A DNA stretch of 64,000 bases from Conexivisphaerales archaeon (GTDB taxonomy: Archaea > Thermoproteota > Nitrososphaeria > Conexivisphaerales > DTJL01), in the NCBI GenBank assembly GCA_038728585.1, contig JAVYTR010000006.1:42733-106732 (forward strand), read 5' to 3'. This document shows positions 8,872 through 17,469 of the stretch, piece by piece. Position 1 is the first letter of the stretch, and each line of letters opens with the position of its first letter. The notes beneath the pieces are model-generated. The model was not told the origin of the DNA. It made no database searches and saw only the letters and a program-made list of their open reading frames with translations. The position numbers and the translations under genes were made by a program.

Positions 8872-9411
8872 TTGTCTTCCGATAATCCCGATATAAGGCA
8901 GCAGGTAAAAGAGCAGAGCGGCAGTCTGAAGAGGCTTCAAACTCTTATCCCAGGCCTGAGAGGATACAGAAAGTCTGAGGATGTCAGGATCTCTGATGAG
9001 CTTTTGAGAAATCAGGTAGCTGACAGACTGCTTCAGGCAAAGGGAAACCTTGAGCAGCTCAGGAGGCAGATGGCTGCAGCTGGAGATTATACGAATCTGA
9101 CACTTGTAGGTTCAGCAATATCTCAGGTTCAGCAGTTTGCAGGAGAGCTCAGGCACTCAGAGCAAGGCTACTCTGGATTGGCGCCTAGCATAAGCATTAC
9201 TGAGGAGACTCTGAACAGACTGTATGATTATGATTATGCCTTTGTGCAATCAGCTTATGACCTGCTGAATTCGACATCATCTTTCAACTATGACCCTACA
9301 GCACCAAATGCAGTTGCATCGTTTCTGAACGGAGTGATAAAGCAGGTTCAGGGGCTTAAGCAGAAATGGGAGCTGAGGATCGAAGCTGTGGAGGGGATTC
9401 TGCAGAAATGA
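8872..9411 (+). CDS. Coiled-coil protein of an SPFH-associated cassette
   Basis: A 179-residue, mostly helical protein. An early motif LIPGLRGYRKSED is followed by predicted long helices and a segment GYSGLAPS near the middle. From memory, proteins of this pattern (PGYRGYKEKE near the N-terminus) occur beside SPFH-domain genes in diverse bacteria and archaea; there is no assigned function. The open frame begins at 8728, but TTG at 8872 is preferred: a TATA-like ATTTATTAAA sits about 40 bases upstream, and the upstream codons overlap the divergent peptidase start. It is followed by the SPFH gene after 29 bases, suggesting one operon. Confidence 0.7.
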   Translation: MSSDNPDIRQQVKEQSGSLKRLQTLIPGLRGYRKSEDVRISDELLRNQVADRLLQAKGNLEQLRRQMAAAGDYTNLTLVGSAISQVQQFAGELRHSEQGYSGLAPSISITEETLNRLYDYDYAFVQSAYDLLNSTSSFNYDPTAPNAVASFLNGVIKQVQGLKQKWELRIEAVEGILQK

Positions 9412-9440
9412 ATTATACATGTGAGGAGGAGAGCTGAGAT

Positions 9441-10607
9441 ATGGTGTTTGGAAAGAAACAGTCCTCGCCTGGAGTCCCGAGCTCAGGAGGAAGCGTGGTA
9501 GGAGCTACCACTATTGAGTGGGACCCTCAATTCAAACAGGGGAATGTGATGTGGAAGGTGCCAAGGCTGATAAGGTTCGGAGATAACATAGTAGTCAGGG
9601 AGGATGAAATAGCAGTCTTCTACAGGGATGGGAAAGTGCTTACATATTTTGACCAGCCGAACAGGTATGCCCTTACAGACTTCAATGCACCGATAGTAGG
9701 GGGTCTGCTAAAATTCTTCACAGGAGTCCAGCAGCAGGCAGAGGTATACTATCTGCAGAAGAGGTTTCTCGACGGCAAGTTCGGAAGTACACAGCCTTAC
9801 CAGTTCGTTGACCCTGTATTTGGAATCGTAAATCTGAGGGTGTTTGGAGAATACAGGTACAGGGTATCTCAGCCCGAGAACTTCATCAATCAATTCGTAG
9901 GTACCTTTGCTGCTGAAACCGCAGCAGACGTCGAAGCAAGGCTGAAGGAGCAGATGGTCATACTTGTCTACAATGCTCTTGGCAAGATGAAGAGCCAGGG
10001 CCTGAAGGTAACTGACCTGGCAGCAAACCTTACCAATATAGAGCAGCTTGTACTTGCCACTTCTCCAGACCACTTCGGTCAGTATGGGGTTGAGATAAAC
10101 AAGGTTTCAGGCCTGACTATAAGCCTGCCTGATGAGGTTCAGAAGGCGATAGACACAAGGTCTGAGATGTCTGTGCTCGGAGTCAATTACCTGCAGTATC
10201 AGGCAGGACAGGCGATGGTGGATGCAGCTAAGAACCCATCTGGAGGTGCTGGAGCAGCAGCTGGAGTTGGAGTTGGACTTGGAGCTGGAGTTGGATTGGG
10301 CTATGCAGTTGGAGGACAGTTTGCTCAGGGCTTCGCACAGCCTCCGATGAAGGCATGCCCGAGCTGTGGAGCGATGATACCTGCAAATTCAGCTTTTTGC
10401 CCAAGCTGTGGAGCTAATCTGAGCACTGCAAAACAGCAGGCTTCTGTAGTCTGTCCAAAATGTGGTACAGCTGTTCAGGCTGGTACAAAGTTCTGCCCCA
10501 ACTGTGGAACACAGCTGAGTCAGGAGAAGAAGTGCCCCAACTGCGGAGAAAGTGTAAGCCCCACAGCGAAGTTCTGTCCCAACTGCGGAAAGGCGCTTAC
10601 TCAGTAG
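9441..10607 (+). CDS. SPFH/Band 7 domain protein with C-terminal zinc ribbons (YdjI-like)
   Basis: A 388-residue protein with an SPFH domain of the YdjI/virion-core-like type (about residues 25-270). This is followed by a glycine/alanine-rich hydrophobic hinge (about 265-295) and three zinc-ribbon units built from CPxCG/CPNCG pairs (about 305-385). SPFH proteins oligomerise at membranes and scaffold stress or protease complexes. In Bacillus the ydjFGHI operon combines PspA, a zinc-ribbon membrane protein and an SPFH protein in envelope stress. Here the partners are a coiled-coil protein upstream and another zinc-ribbon protein 16 bases downstream. The likely role is membrane stress or quality control; this is inference from family and context. 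Confidence 0.82.
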   Translation: MVFGKKQSSPGVPSSGGSVVGATTIEWDPQFKQGNVMWKVPRLIRFGDNIVVREDEIAVFYRDGKVLTYFDQPNRYALTDFNAPIVGGLLKFFTGVQQQAEVYYLQKRFLDGKFGSTQPYQFVDPVFGIVNLRVFGEYRYRVSQPENFINQFVGTFAAETAADVEARLKEQMVILVYNALGKMKSQGLKVTDLAANLTNIEQLVLATSPDHFGQYGVEINKVSGLTISLPDEVQKAIDTRSEMSVLGVNYLQYQAGQAMVDAAKNPSGGAGAAAGVGVGLGAGVGLGYAVGGQFAQGFAQPPMKACPSCGAMIPANSAFCPSCGANLSTAKQQASVVCPKCGTAVQAGTKFCPNCGTQLSQEKKCPNCGESVSPTAKFCPNCGKALTQ

Positions 10608-10623
10608 AAGGTGAAGAGGATAG

Positions 10624-11649
10624 ATGTTCTGCCTGAAGTGCGGCACCCAGCTTCCAGACGATGCGGTCTTCTGCTACAAATGCGGTTCAAAGGTAGCGAT
10701 ACAGCCTGATTCTGCACAGCAGAGCAAATCAGCAGTGGCAGAGGCAGGGGCAGAGGCAAAGAGTGATGATATACTAGCCCCTTCAGGTGTAACTTCGCTC
10801 AAGTGCCCAAGCTGCGGTGCACCAATAGCTCCCAAATTTGGAGAGATGGTTATTACATGTGAATACTGCGGAAGCAGCATTTCTTTGGGTTCGGCTGGAT
10901 GGAAGAGCATACAGAAGCATACCATGCTCCCTATCAAATTCGCTGATAAGGATTCTATACTGGCAAAGGTGCATGACATGATGGACAGAGGGCTATTGCA
11001 CAGGCATCTGCAGGAGAGCTCAGTCCTTGAAGAGGCAACGCTGAGCATAGTGCCTTACTGGATAATACCAGTATCAGCAAGGACGTCTATAGTTGCAGCG
11101 GATGTAGCAGCGGAGGCTGGTACAATAGCCACGACAGCTGCACTGATGGGAGTGCTCGGAGGGTTTGGCGGAGGGAGAAGGGGTTATGGCTTTGGGGGAG
11201 GATTGCTTGAGGGCGCTGTGATAGGCTCTGTTGTGGGAGGAGGCGGAGGAGGAATGAGAAAGGCGATGCAGATGAACGCGAACTACAATTACCCAGTAGT
11301 TGCACTTAAGGCTCTCACAGAATATCAGCCTAAAGACTACCAGTTCAACTTGGATGAAAGAGTGCTTTTTGACATGTCAAAGGTTCCAAAGGGGATAAAG
11401 GTCCTGAACGGAGATATTGGCGAGGATGCTGCAAAATATCAGGCAAAGACACTGGTTGACCAGCTTCAGAGCCAGAAGGCTCATGAGAAGTATCATATGA
11501 TACAGCAGCTTCAGACAGAGATAGATGTGGCTGATGGTGAACTTTTACATGCACCTATATGGTTTGTGAGGTATGACCACAAGGGAAACAAGATCAGCCT
11601 GGTGGTAGATGCTAACTCAGGACAAGCGATAAACAGCATAGGACTGTAG
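10624..11649 (+). CDS. Zinc-ribbon protein with glycine-rich hydrophobic segment
   Basis: A 341-residue protein. It begins with a CLKCG...CYKCG ribbon (residues 3-25), then a linker and a second ribbon CPSCG...CEYCG (about 62-85). A mixed alpha/beta region follows, then a glycine-rich hydrophobic stretch (about 155-210), and a C-terminal domain ending with a PepSY-like pattern (APIWFVRYDHKGNKISLVVDA). The layout resembles YdjG-type proteins of Psp-related operons, but the match is only architectural. It is third in the cassette with the coiled-coil and SPFH genes. After the stop there are four tandem copies of an AATAAAG-like heptamer. Confidence 0.7.
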   Translation: MFCLKCGTQLPDDAVFCYKCGSKVAIQPDSAQQSKSAVAEAGAEAKSDDILAPSGVTSLKCPSCGAPIAPKFGEMVITCEYCGSSISLGSAGWKSIQKHTMLPIKFADKDSILAKVHDMMDRGLLHRHLQESSVLEEATLSIVPYWIIPVSARTSIVAADVAAEAGTIATTAALMGVLGGFGGGRRGYGFGGGLLEGAVIGSVVGGGGGGMRKAMQMNANYNYPVVALKALTEYQPKDYQFNLDERVLFDMSKVPKGIKVLNGDIGEDAAKYQAKTLVDQLQSQKAHEKYHMIQQLQTEIDVADGELLHAPIWFVRYDHKGNKISLVVDANSGQAINSIGL

Positions 11650-11659
11650 GGAATTAGCT

Positions 11660-11700
11660 AAATAAAGAATAAAGAATAAAGAATAGAAAAGAAGAATAAA
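11660..11700. repeat. Short tandem AATAAAG repeat
   Basis: Three to four imperfect copies of an A-rich heptamer (AATAAAG) lie in the gap between the convergent zinc-ribbon and surface-protein genes. On the minus strand it reads as a T-rich tract, so it may serve as a terminator for the surface protein gene. It is too short for a confident call. Confidence 0.4.
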
Positions 11701-11702
11701 AA

Positions 11703-12848
11703 TCACTTGGTTCTTTTCATCATTAATGCAATTCCTACCGCTGCTACTGCCAGAACTGCTACAAGCAAAGCAACCCAGTACTGGTTCTGCTGCATGAATT
11801 GCTGCTGCTGGGGCTGCTGCCCTGTTGGAAGGGTTTCGAGAGATGGTAATGATGAAGGAGGCTGACTGCTCTGAACGCTCTGGTAAAGACTAGAAGGAAT
11901 TCCTTGCTGTTGCATTATCGATGACTGGGTTATGCCAGGAATGGCTATTGATGACTGGGCGTTTGAGCCAGCATAGACCCAGTACTGCTGAGGCTGGTAG
12001 TGAAGTACTATGCTCGTGCTGCTGACAGGAGGGATTATCAGCGAATTGCCGGTGAAACCTACGGATTGAGGCTGGTAGTAGACCGAGACGTTTATCAGCT
12101 CTCCAGCAATTTTCACTGTTACTGTGCTTACATTCTCAGGCAGCTTGATAGGCACCCAGAGCCATGCTGTTATCAGAGTAGGCAGCTCAGGAATTACCAG
12201 AGTTACGTGGCCAGAGTCATCAGTCTGCCCCCACATCTTCACCTCTGACTGATTCACCGCATACCACCAGGCCCCAGCTGCAACTGGACTTGCGTAGACA
12301 TCAGCATTTACTGCAGGGGAGCCATCGGGCATGCTGACAGAAACATCAACCTTGTATACAGGAATCGAGGTTGGTGTAGCTGTTTTGATTACTATGGAGG
12401 TTGATGAATTCAGGTTGATGAGAGCATAACCATACTCCTCGTAAGCCCTGTAGACTATCATGGCTGGAGAGTTGATTGAAGTAGCTGAAGAAGAATTGGC
12501 AGCAAATGATGGCATGTTAGCTGCACTGCCTGAATATAGCAGGGGTGTTGGCCAGAGCGTTTTGCCTGCTGATGCTGTGATCAGATACTTCCCTGCTGGT
12601 AGGCCGAATGAATAGATTGAATAGCTGCCTGAAGACTGAGCTACCAGATGGCCCGTTGAATTGTAGATGTACAATGAAAACTGGTCGACTGTGGAGTTTG
12701 TCGGTTGAATCTGAACCTGCAGCATGTTGAGAGAAGAAGGGTCTGTGTAAGCTTTGGTAAAGGCAATAGTTGATGCAAGAACTGGCAGTAGCAGAGCAAT
12801 GATAAGAATTGCTCCCGTGACATTCTTACTTGATTTTCCTTTCTGCAT
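11703..12848 (-). CDS. Membrane-anchored surface protein, function unknown
   Basis: A 381-residue protein with an N-terminal signal peptide (residues 1-33), a beta-rich ectodomain of Ser/Thr/Val-rich sequence, a Gln/Pro-rich linker (about 320-355) and a C-terminal TM helix with KRTK after it (about 357-380). A segment around 185-250 with PDGSPAVNADVYASP resembles a carboxypeptidase-regulatory/Ig-like fold common in extracellular archaeal proteins. No catalytic motif is visible. The leader region has a 7-bp inverted repeat at 12854-12877 and a TATA-like ATTATATC at about 12881-12890. Confidence 0.7.
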   Translation of the reverse strand: MQKGKSSKNVTGAILIIALLLPVLASTIAFTKAYTDPSSLNMLQVQIQPTNSTVDQFSLYIYNSTGHLVAQSSGSYSIYSFGLPAGKYLITASAGKTLWPTPLLYSGSAANMPSFAANSSSATSINSPAMIVYRAYEEYGYALINLNSSTSIVIKTATPTSIPVYKVDVSVSMPDGSPAVNADVYASPVAAGAWWYAVNQSEVKMWGQTDDSGHVTLVIPELPTLITAWLWVPIKLPENVSTVTVKIAGELINVSVYYQPQSVGFTGNSLIIPPVSSTSIVLHYQPQQYWVYAGSNAQSSIAIPGITQSSIMQQQGIPSSLYQSVQSSQPPSSLPSLETLPTGQQPQQQQFMQQNQYWVALLVAVLAVAAVGIALMMKRTK

Positions 12849-12853
12849 CGAAC

Positions 12854-12890
12854 TCGCCTGAAGAGTATAGCAGGCGACGTGATATAATAG
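12854..12890 (-). promoter_or_regulatory. Promoter with inverted repeat upstream of surface protein
   Basis: Read on the minus strand, a TATA-like element (12881-12890) is followed by an inverted repeat TCGCCTG/CAGGCGA (12854-12860 and 12871-12877, 10-base spacer) about where transcription should begin. This could be an operator or a leader hairpin. Confidence 0.4.
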
Positions 12891-12965
12891 AGCCCATTTG
12901 AACGTCCGTTCTGGTCTTAAGAACAGGTGTTTTCTGATGCTTGAACGTTTTAAAAGGAAGGAAAG

Positions 12966-14114
12966 CTAGAGGTCAGCTTCCCACATTTTAGAAGCAAGCT
13001 TGCCATTTCTCTTGTAAAGTTCAATTTCATCCTTCGCTTTCTCTCTTCTCTTTCTGTGCTGGTCGAGGAATGAATTGACCTTTTCGATTAGAATCTGCTT
13101 TAGCTCTCCGCTCAGCATCTTTCCTGATATGTATTCTTCTCTTATCTGTCTGATTCTCTTATCATCAGGCTCGAAGAACATGTAGAGCCACTGATAGGAA
13201 ACATCTACATCCGGGTTTCCTCCGAATCTTCTGTGCTCTTCGATGCTGGTTCTGCCTCCGCTGAAGGCATTCTTCCATATCTTGTCCCTGACTTTCTTCT
13301 CGTCATCGCTGAGATAGATTGCAGTTTCAGGCATAGATGCGCTCATTTTACCAGCCGGGCCAGTAAGGCTTGGTAAGAATTTGCTGTGTATTGCTGAAGT
13401 CTTCTTGTAGCCCAGTGATTCTGCAATATCCCTCTGTATTCTCCAGAACGGGTCTTGGTCTATTGCACTTGGGATTAAGCATCTTCTCCTTTCGAAAAGG
13501 CTTGGCGCTATCTGCACAGCAGGATAGAACACAAAGCCGATGTTTGTTTCGCTCGTAAAACCGAATACTGCCCTTACAACCGAGAAGTTCACCTTCTGAG
13601 CTATCTTAAGGGTTAGCCTGTACATTCTGCCCATGAACTCTGTGTTCTGAAAGATGAAGGTTTTATCAGGGTCGAAGCCTGCAGCTATTATATCAAGAAT
13701 GTTTTCGTATGAGAATCTCGCAGTATCTTCAAGAGATAGACCTTTCTCCTGCAGAAACCTCTCATCATCAGTCACCTGAATGTAGACATTAGCATTGAAT
13801 CTTTTTTGCAGCCAGCTGGTGAAGTAGAATTGCACTATATGGCCTATATGCATTGGACCAGAGGGGCCCCTGCCAGTGTAGAGGAAGAAACGTTCTCCTT
13901 TCTCATATTCATCAAGCAGGATGTCAAGGTCCCTGTGTGAGTAGTATATGCCTCTCTCAACTATGTAATTTCTTTCTCCTGCATCTTTCAGAAGCCTCTC
14001 TCTCAGCTCCTGGGTAAGGTGCTGAGTGCCAAACTGCTTGATCAGCTTATCATAATCTACCTGGCCACTGACCTGCCAGGGTGTCACTTCAAAGCTTTTA
14101 TCATGTTGAGACAA
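12966..14114 (-). CDS. trpS: Tryptophanyl-tRNA synthetase
   Basis: A 382-residue class I synthetase that charges tRNA-Trp. The HIGH-like motif is GPMHIGH (about residues 85-91), the KMSKS-like motif is KMSAS (about 258-262). The archaeal/eukaryotic-type pattern is clear: YTGRGPSGPMHIGH, a long N-terminal region and the IDQDPFWRI signature. Length is normal for archaea. The start ATG at 14114 gives MSQHDKSFEVTPWQV, typical of the family. It lies 43 bases after the M24 peptidase in the same direction and may be cotranscribed with it. Confidence 0.95.
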   Translation of the reverse strand: MSQHDKSFEVTPWQVSGQVDYDKLIKQFGTQHLTQELRERLLKDAGERNYIVERGIYYSHRDLDILLDEYEKGERFFLYTGRGPSGPMHIGHIVQFYFTSWLQKRFNANVYIQVTDDERFLQEKGLSLEDTARFSYENILDIIAAGFDPDKTFIFQNTEFMGRMYRLTLKIAQKVNFSVVRAVFGFTSETNIGFVFYPAVQIAPSLFERRRCLIPSAIDQDPFWRIQRDIAESLGYKKTSAIHSKFLPSLTGPAGKMSASMPETAIYLSDDEKKVRDKIWKNAFSGGRTSIEEHRRFGGNPDVDVSYQWLYMFFEPDDKRIRQIREEYISGKMLSGELKQILIEKVNSFLDQHRKRREKAKDEIELYKRNGKLASKMWEADL

Positions 14115-14157
14115 GGCTGATACGGCCCCTTTATCATGCTATAATAGGTTTCTTATA

Positions 14158-15258
14158 TCACTTGACTATGGTCAATTCCTTACCAGCAGTTGTCAAAAGC
14201 TTTGCTCCTTTTTCAGTAACAACAACATCGTCTTCAATCCTCACCCCTCCTTTGCCAGGCAGGTAGACCCCAGGCTCAACTGTTAGAACCATACCTTTTT
14301 GAAGAGCATCTTCTCCGTTTCTAGAGAGAGCTCTTCCGAAGCCATCGTGCACCTCTATCCCTAGATGATGGCCAAGCCCATGAATGAATCTGCCAGCAAA
14401 CTTGGTTGAATCAATAGTCTTCAAGGCAATCTCATATACATCCTTTCCCTTGACACCCTGCTTTATTGCATCTATCGACCTTTTCTGTGCATTGCTGACT
14501 ACTTCATACATCTCCTTCTGCTGTCTGCTGGCTTCTTTGTAGAAGAAGGTTCTCGTTATGTCAGAGCAGTATAGTTTATACTTGGCACCTATATCGACTA
14601 AAACTGTATCTCCACTCTTGAGTTTCCTGTTAGAGGGAGAATAATGAGGAATTGCCGAGTTTTCGCCAAAGGCGACTATGCTGGGGAAGGAAGGTGATGC
14701 TCCCCTCTTCATCGTCTCATATTCGATTTCGGCTCTCAGGTCTGATTCTGTCATCCCAGTTTTTAACATCTCAGGAACCCTGTCAGCCACCTCTGAGATT
14801 ATACTGCATGCTTTGCTTATTGCTTCAAGCTCATCTGAATCCTTTATTCTTCTAGCTATATCCAGAGCCTCTGAGGCATCAACTATGGTTCTCTGTTTGA
14901 TTATATTTGCGAATACGAGGTAATCCTTGTGGGTAATACCTCTGAAATTGACACCGACCTTCTTTATTCCGTTAAGAATCTCATTTGTTGTCTTTGCAAG
15001 GCTGTCTGGGTCAGAAGAATTGATTATATGTACTTCATAGTCCTTCTGTCTTGCTGCCTGTTCTTCAAGTGGAGATGTAACTACCTCTACATGGCCATCC
15101 CTGAAGAGGAAGCAGTAGCTGTTTTCGAAGATGCCTGAAGTGTAGCCTGTAATGTAGAAGAAATTTGTATCTACCTTCATCCCGTTTACTATTGCTATAA
15201 CATCAACACCATCATCTAGCCTCTCGAATATCCTGGCAAATCTGCTCTTCGATGCCAA
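14158..15258 (-). CDS. M24 family peptidase (Xaa-Pro dipeptidase/aminopeptidase)
   Basis: A 366-residue pita-bread-fold metallopeptidase predicted to cleave Xaa-Pro bonds. The creatinase-like N-terminal domain (1-130) is followed by the M24 domain with the five metal ligands in place: Asp in DIGAKY, Asp in SDITRTF, His in GHHLGIEVHD, Glu in VEPGVY and Glu in RIEDDVV. Length matches PepQ/PepP-type enzymes; which of these it is cannot be told from sequence alone. The upstream gene on the same strand is a small membrane protein 47 bases away. Confidence 0.9.
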   Translation of the reverse strand: MASKSRFARIFERLDDGVDVIAIVNGMKVDTNFFYITGYTSGIFENSYCFLFRDGHVEVVTSPLEEQAARQKDYEVHIINSSDPDSLAKTTNEILNGIKKVGVNFRGITHKDYLVFANIIKQRTIVDASEALDIARRIKDSDELEAISKACSIISEVADRVPEMLKTGMTESDLRAEIEYETMKRGASPSFPSIVAFGENSAIPHYSPSNRKLKSGDTVLVDIGAKYKLYCSDITRTFFYKEASRQQKEMYEVVSNAQKRSIDAIKQGVKGKDVYEIALKTIDSTKFAGRFIHGLGHHLGIEVHDGFGRALSRNGEDALQKGMVLTVEPGVYLPGKGGVRIEDDVVVTEKGAKLLTTAGKELTIVK

Positions 15259-15305
15259 AATCTCTCAGCGCAGTGCTAGTAATTTCTACTTCATAATCTT
15301 TGATG

Positions 15306-15836
15306 TCAGTTTGTAACTATTTCGCTTTCAAAGGCTGAACGCAGATTTCTGTTCCAGACCTTTGATGCCAAGTAGCCAGCAGCTGCGCCACTTGCTATAC
15401 CGAAGATAAGTATGGTTAGAGCTATTGAAAAGTCAGTGTTAAGCAGGCCTGTGACCTTGACCGTAATATAGTAGGCGGCAACCCCAGTTATTGCGGTGCT
15501 AACCATTGTAGCAAGACTAAGCATGCTTGTTCTTGCTTCCGAACCTTTTCTGGCTCTGAAAGCTGATCCAAAGACATCTACGAGAATACCAAGAAAAAGC
15601 GCAAAGATGAGGCTGAAAGGAGCAAACGATAGCTTGAAGGGAGTTGTCAAAAGCCCATCAACAAAAGCAACATATGTAGCCCCTCCCCTGCCAAGAACTA
15701 TGAAGCCCAGAGCCACGAAGAATGAAGGAATGATTATTAAGAAATCGGACAGAGGCGAAGGAAGAAAGGCGGTAGCAACAAAAGCTATGCCTCCGAAAAT
15801 CGTAGCAGTAGCTATCTTCCTGTTTCTGGATGCCAT
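15306..15836 (-). CDS. Integral membrane protein, ECF S-component-like topology
   Basis: A 176-residue protein with five or six predicted TM helices (about residues 8-25, 32-50, 70-92, 103-125, 132-160) and a basic loop after helix 3 (RARKGSEAR). Size, helix number and a glycine-rich LGRGGATYVAFVDGLLTTPFK segment recall the substrate-binding S components of ECF vitamin/metal transporters, but no ligand motif is recognised and no ECF ATPase is nearby. It could equally be an unrelated membrane protein. Confidence 0.6.
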   Translation of the reverse strand: MASRNRKIATATIFGGIAFVATAFLPSPLSDFLIIIPSFFVALGFIVLGRGGATYVAFVDGLLTTPFKLSFAPFSLIFALFLGILVDVFGSAFRARKGSEARTSMLSLATMVSTAITGVAAYYITVKVTGLLNTDFSIALTILIFGIASGAAAGYLASKVWNRNLRSAFESEIVTN

Positions 15837-15997
15837 TATTTTCAGCTGGGTGGTTACTATTTAACGGTAGATAAGCATTATCCCTTTACTCTATGGCTGA
15901 TCTGTATCCATGTGAATTATCCTACTCTTGTCTCAAACTGCCGATAATTAGAACTAAGGATAATGCAAGATAAAAATAAAAATAAAGGTTTAACTCT

Positions 15998-16498
15998 TTA
16001 AGGCAGTACTATTGAAGCAGGGTAGTTGTTTCCTGCAGCGGTTATAATAGTGACTTGGATTGTTTGTCCAGAAGCAAAGGTCTTACTCGCGACTGTACAA
16101 GTACTACTGCCACCAAGGTTGAAAGCTATGCTGAATGTCTGGCCTGAAGGAACAGAAATTGGCAGACCGTTAAAGTGTCCATTTGTGGTGGAGGCCGCAG
16201 TAAAGTTAAAGTCATTATTAGTACATCCTGTCAGCGGCACGCCATTTACTTGAATCTGCGTTATACTGGCGTCGGAACTTCCTGTGTTTTGGCCTCCGAG
16301 ATTGATAGTCCATCCGCTTCCTCTGCTTGTCGCATACTGTGTATTGACTCCCAGCTTTTCGTACTTGGAGAATGAAGAAGTTAGTCCAGATGCCCAGAAT
16401 GCTACTGCTATGCCTAGAGCTACTGCTACTGCTATGAGTATCACTGTAGCTATGACAGGACTGACTGCTTTTCTTCTTGTCCTTATGATTGTATTCAT
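15998..16498 (-). CDS. Archaeal type IV pilin (pilin A, copy 1)
   Basis: A 166-residue pilin. The N-terminus is a class III signal peptide, RTRRKAVSPVIATVILIAV, processed by a PibD-like peptidase after the basic segment and followed by the hydrophobic assembly helix (pilin/flagellin N domain). The N-terminal 55 residues and the last ~25 (ending AAGNNYPASIVLP) are nearly identical to the other pilins at 16585, 22414 and the relic at 21765; the middle is divergent. It is divergent from pilin B (16585) with an 86-base control region. The same arrangement recurs inverted at 21.8-22.9 kb. Confidence 0.88.
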   Translation of the reverse strand: MNTIIRTRRKAVSPVIATVILIAVAVALGIAVAFWASGLTSSFSKYEKLGVNTQYATSRGSGWTINLGGQNTGSSDASITQIQVNGVPLTGCTNNDFNFTAASTTNGHFNGLPISVPSGQTFSIAFNLGGSSTCTVASKTFASGQTIQVTIITAAGNNYPASIVLP

Positions 16499-16584
16499 TA
16501 TGCATTAGCATTAACAATAGTTTCTTAAACTCATTGACATAGCTGTCAATCTCCTTATAAAATTACGAATAACGATAGGAGTTA
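16499..16584. promoter_or_regulatory. Divergent pilin control region 1 with palindrome
   Basis: The region between divergent pilins A and B holds a perfect palindrome, ATTGACA (16533-16539), TAGC, TGTCAAT (16544-16550). It sits between a TATA-like CCTTATAAAA (about 16552-16561) reading toward pilin B and GAGTTTAAGAAAC (minus strand, about 16519-16531) reading toward pilin A. The palindrome and both flanks recur in inverted orientation at 22328-22413, so it is probably a shared operator. Confidence 0.65.
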
Positions 16585-17112
16585 ATGACGACATACATAA
16601 CAAGAAAAAGAAAGGCAGTATCACCAGTCATAGCAACGGTCATCCTCATTGCTGTGGCTGTGGCGCTCGGGATTGCAGTAGCGTTCTGGGCGTCAGGCCT
16701 CACATCCTCTTTCTCGAAGTATGAGAAACTTGGAGTCAATACGCAGTATGCGACAATAGGTCCACTTACTGGCAGCTCCTGTCTGCATTCCGCCTCAACC
16801 TGTTGGACCGTAAATCTAGGTGGGCAAAATACTGGCAGTTCAGATGCAACGATAACCCAGATACAGGTTAATGGTGTTCCACTCACTATAAATGCTACGC
16901 AGGTCTACTGGTGCAATGCATCGGGTTGTACACCGACAGGTGCAACTTCAAGTACTTTATCAGTACCTTCGGGAGCTTCGTTCACTATTAAATTTGAATT
17001 AGATAACATTAATCTTCTGCCGTCCAAGACCTTCACCTCAGGCCAGACTATTCAGGTTACCATAATTACCGCCGCTGGCAACAACTACCCCGCTTCTATA
17101 GTACTGCCTTAA
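16585..17112 (+). CDS. Archaeal type IV pilin (pilin B, copy 1)
   Basis: A 175-residue pilin starting TTYITRKRKAVSPVIA, with the same class III signal peptide and hydrophobic helix as pilin A, a variable central region containing two pairs of cysteines (CLHSASTC and CNASGC) and the common C-terminal AAGNNYPASIVLP. It is the intact counterpart of the decayed pilin at 21765-22327. A T-rich stretch after the stop (about 17118-17135) is a likely terminator. Confidence 0.88.
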   Translation: MTTYITRKRKAVSPVIATVILIAVAVALGIAVAFWASGLTSSFSKYEKLGVNTQYATIGPLTGSSCLHSASTCWTVNLGGQNTGSSDATITQIQVNGVPLTINATQVYWCNASGCTPTGATSSTLSVPSGASFTIKFELDNINLLPSKTFTSGQTIQVTIITAAGNNYPASIVLP

Positions 17113-17414
17113 ACGCCGCCATCTTTATTTTTTAATATACATGTTGAGTTATCCAATAGTATAAGTGACTACCAAAGCATTTTATTTGAAGATTTCAATT
17201 TGTACTCCCTTTATTCAACTGCAAAGTGCTAAAAATGACAAAAAAGCACATTAAGCTTTAAGAACAGCCAGGTTCTATATAATAAAAGACAGCATTTAGA
17301 TCTAATCATGATAATAGAATGCTAATTCTTGATAATGTTGTCATGTGTACCTACCATGCGTGTCCGATCATTTATTGCATAATTTCAGTTCGAATGATTT
17401 ATCTCAGCTTATCT
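17113..17414. other. Intergenic, no gene seen
   Basis: About 300 AT-rich bases between pilin B and the TetR gene. A T-rich terminator-like stretch follows the pilin, and a weak inverted repeat with GTGCT/AGCAC lies at about 17226-17250. Nothing else is recognised. Confidence 0.4.
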
Positions 17415-17446
17415 ATTTAACGTTAAATTCCGCATTCTTATATACG
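17415..17446 (+). promoter_or_regulatory. TetR gene promoter with 14-bp palindrome
   Basis: A perfect palindrome ATTTAACGTTAAAT (17415-17428) lies immediately upstream of a TATA-like CTTATATAC (about 17437-17445), about 25 bases before the TTG start of the TetR gene. The position over the BRE/TATA region suggests an autoregulatory operator. Confidence 0.5.
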
Positions 17447-17469
17447 GCACTAACAGGTAGAGTCTTAGG

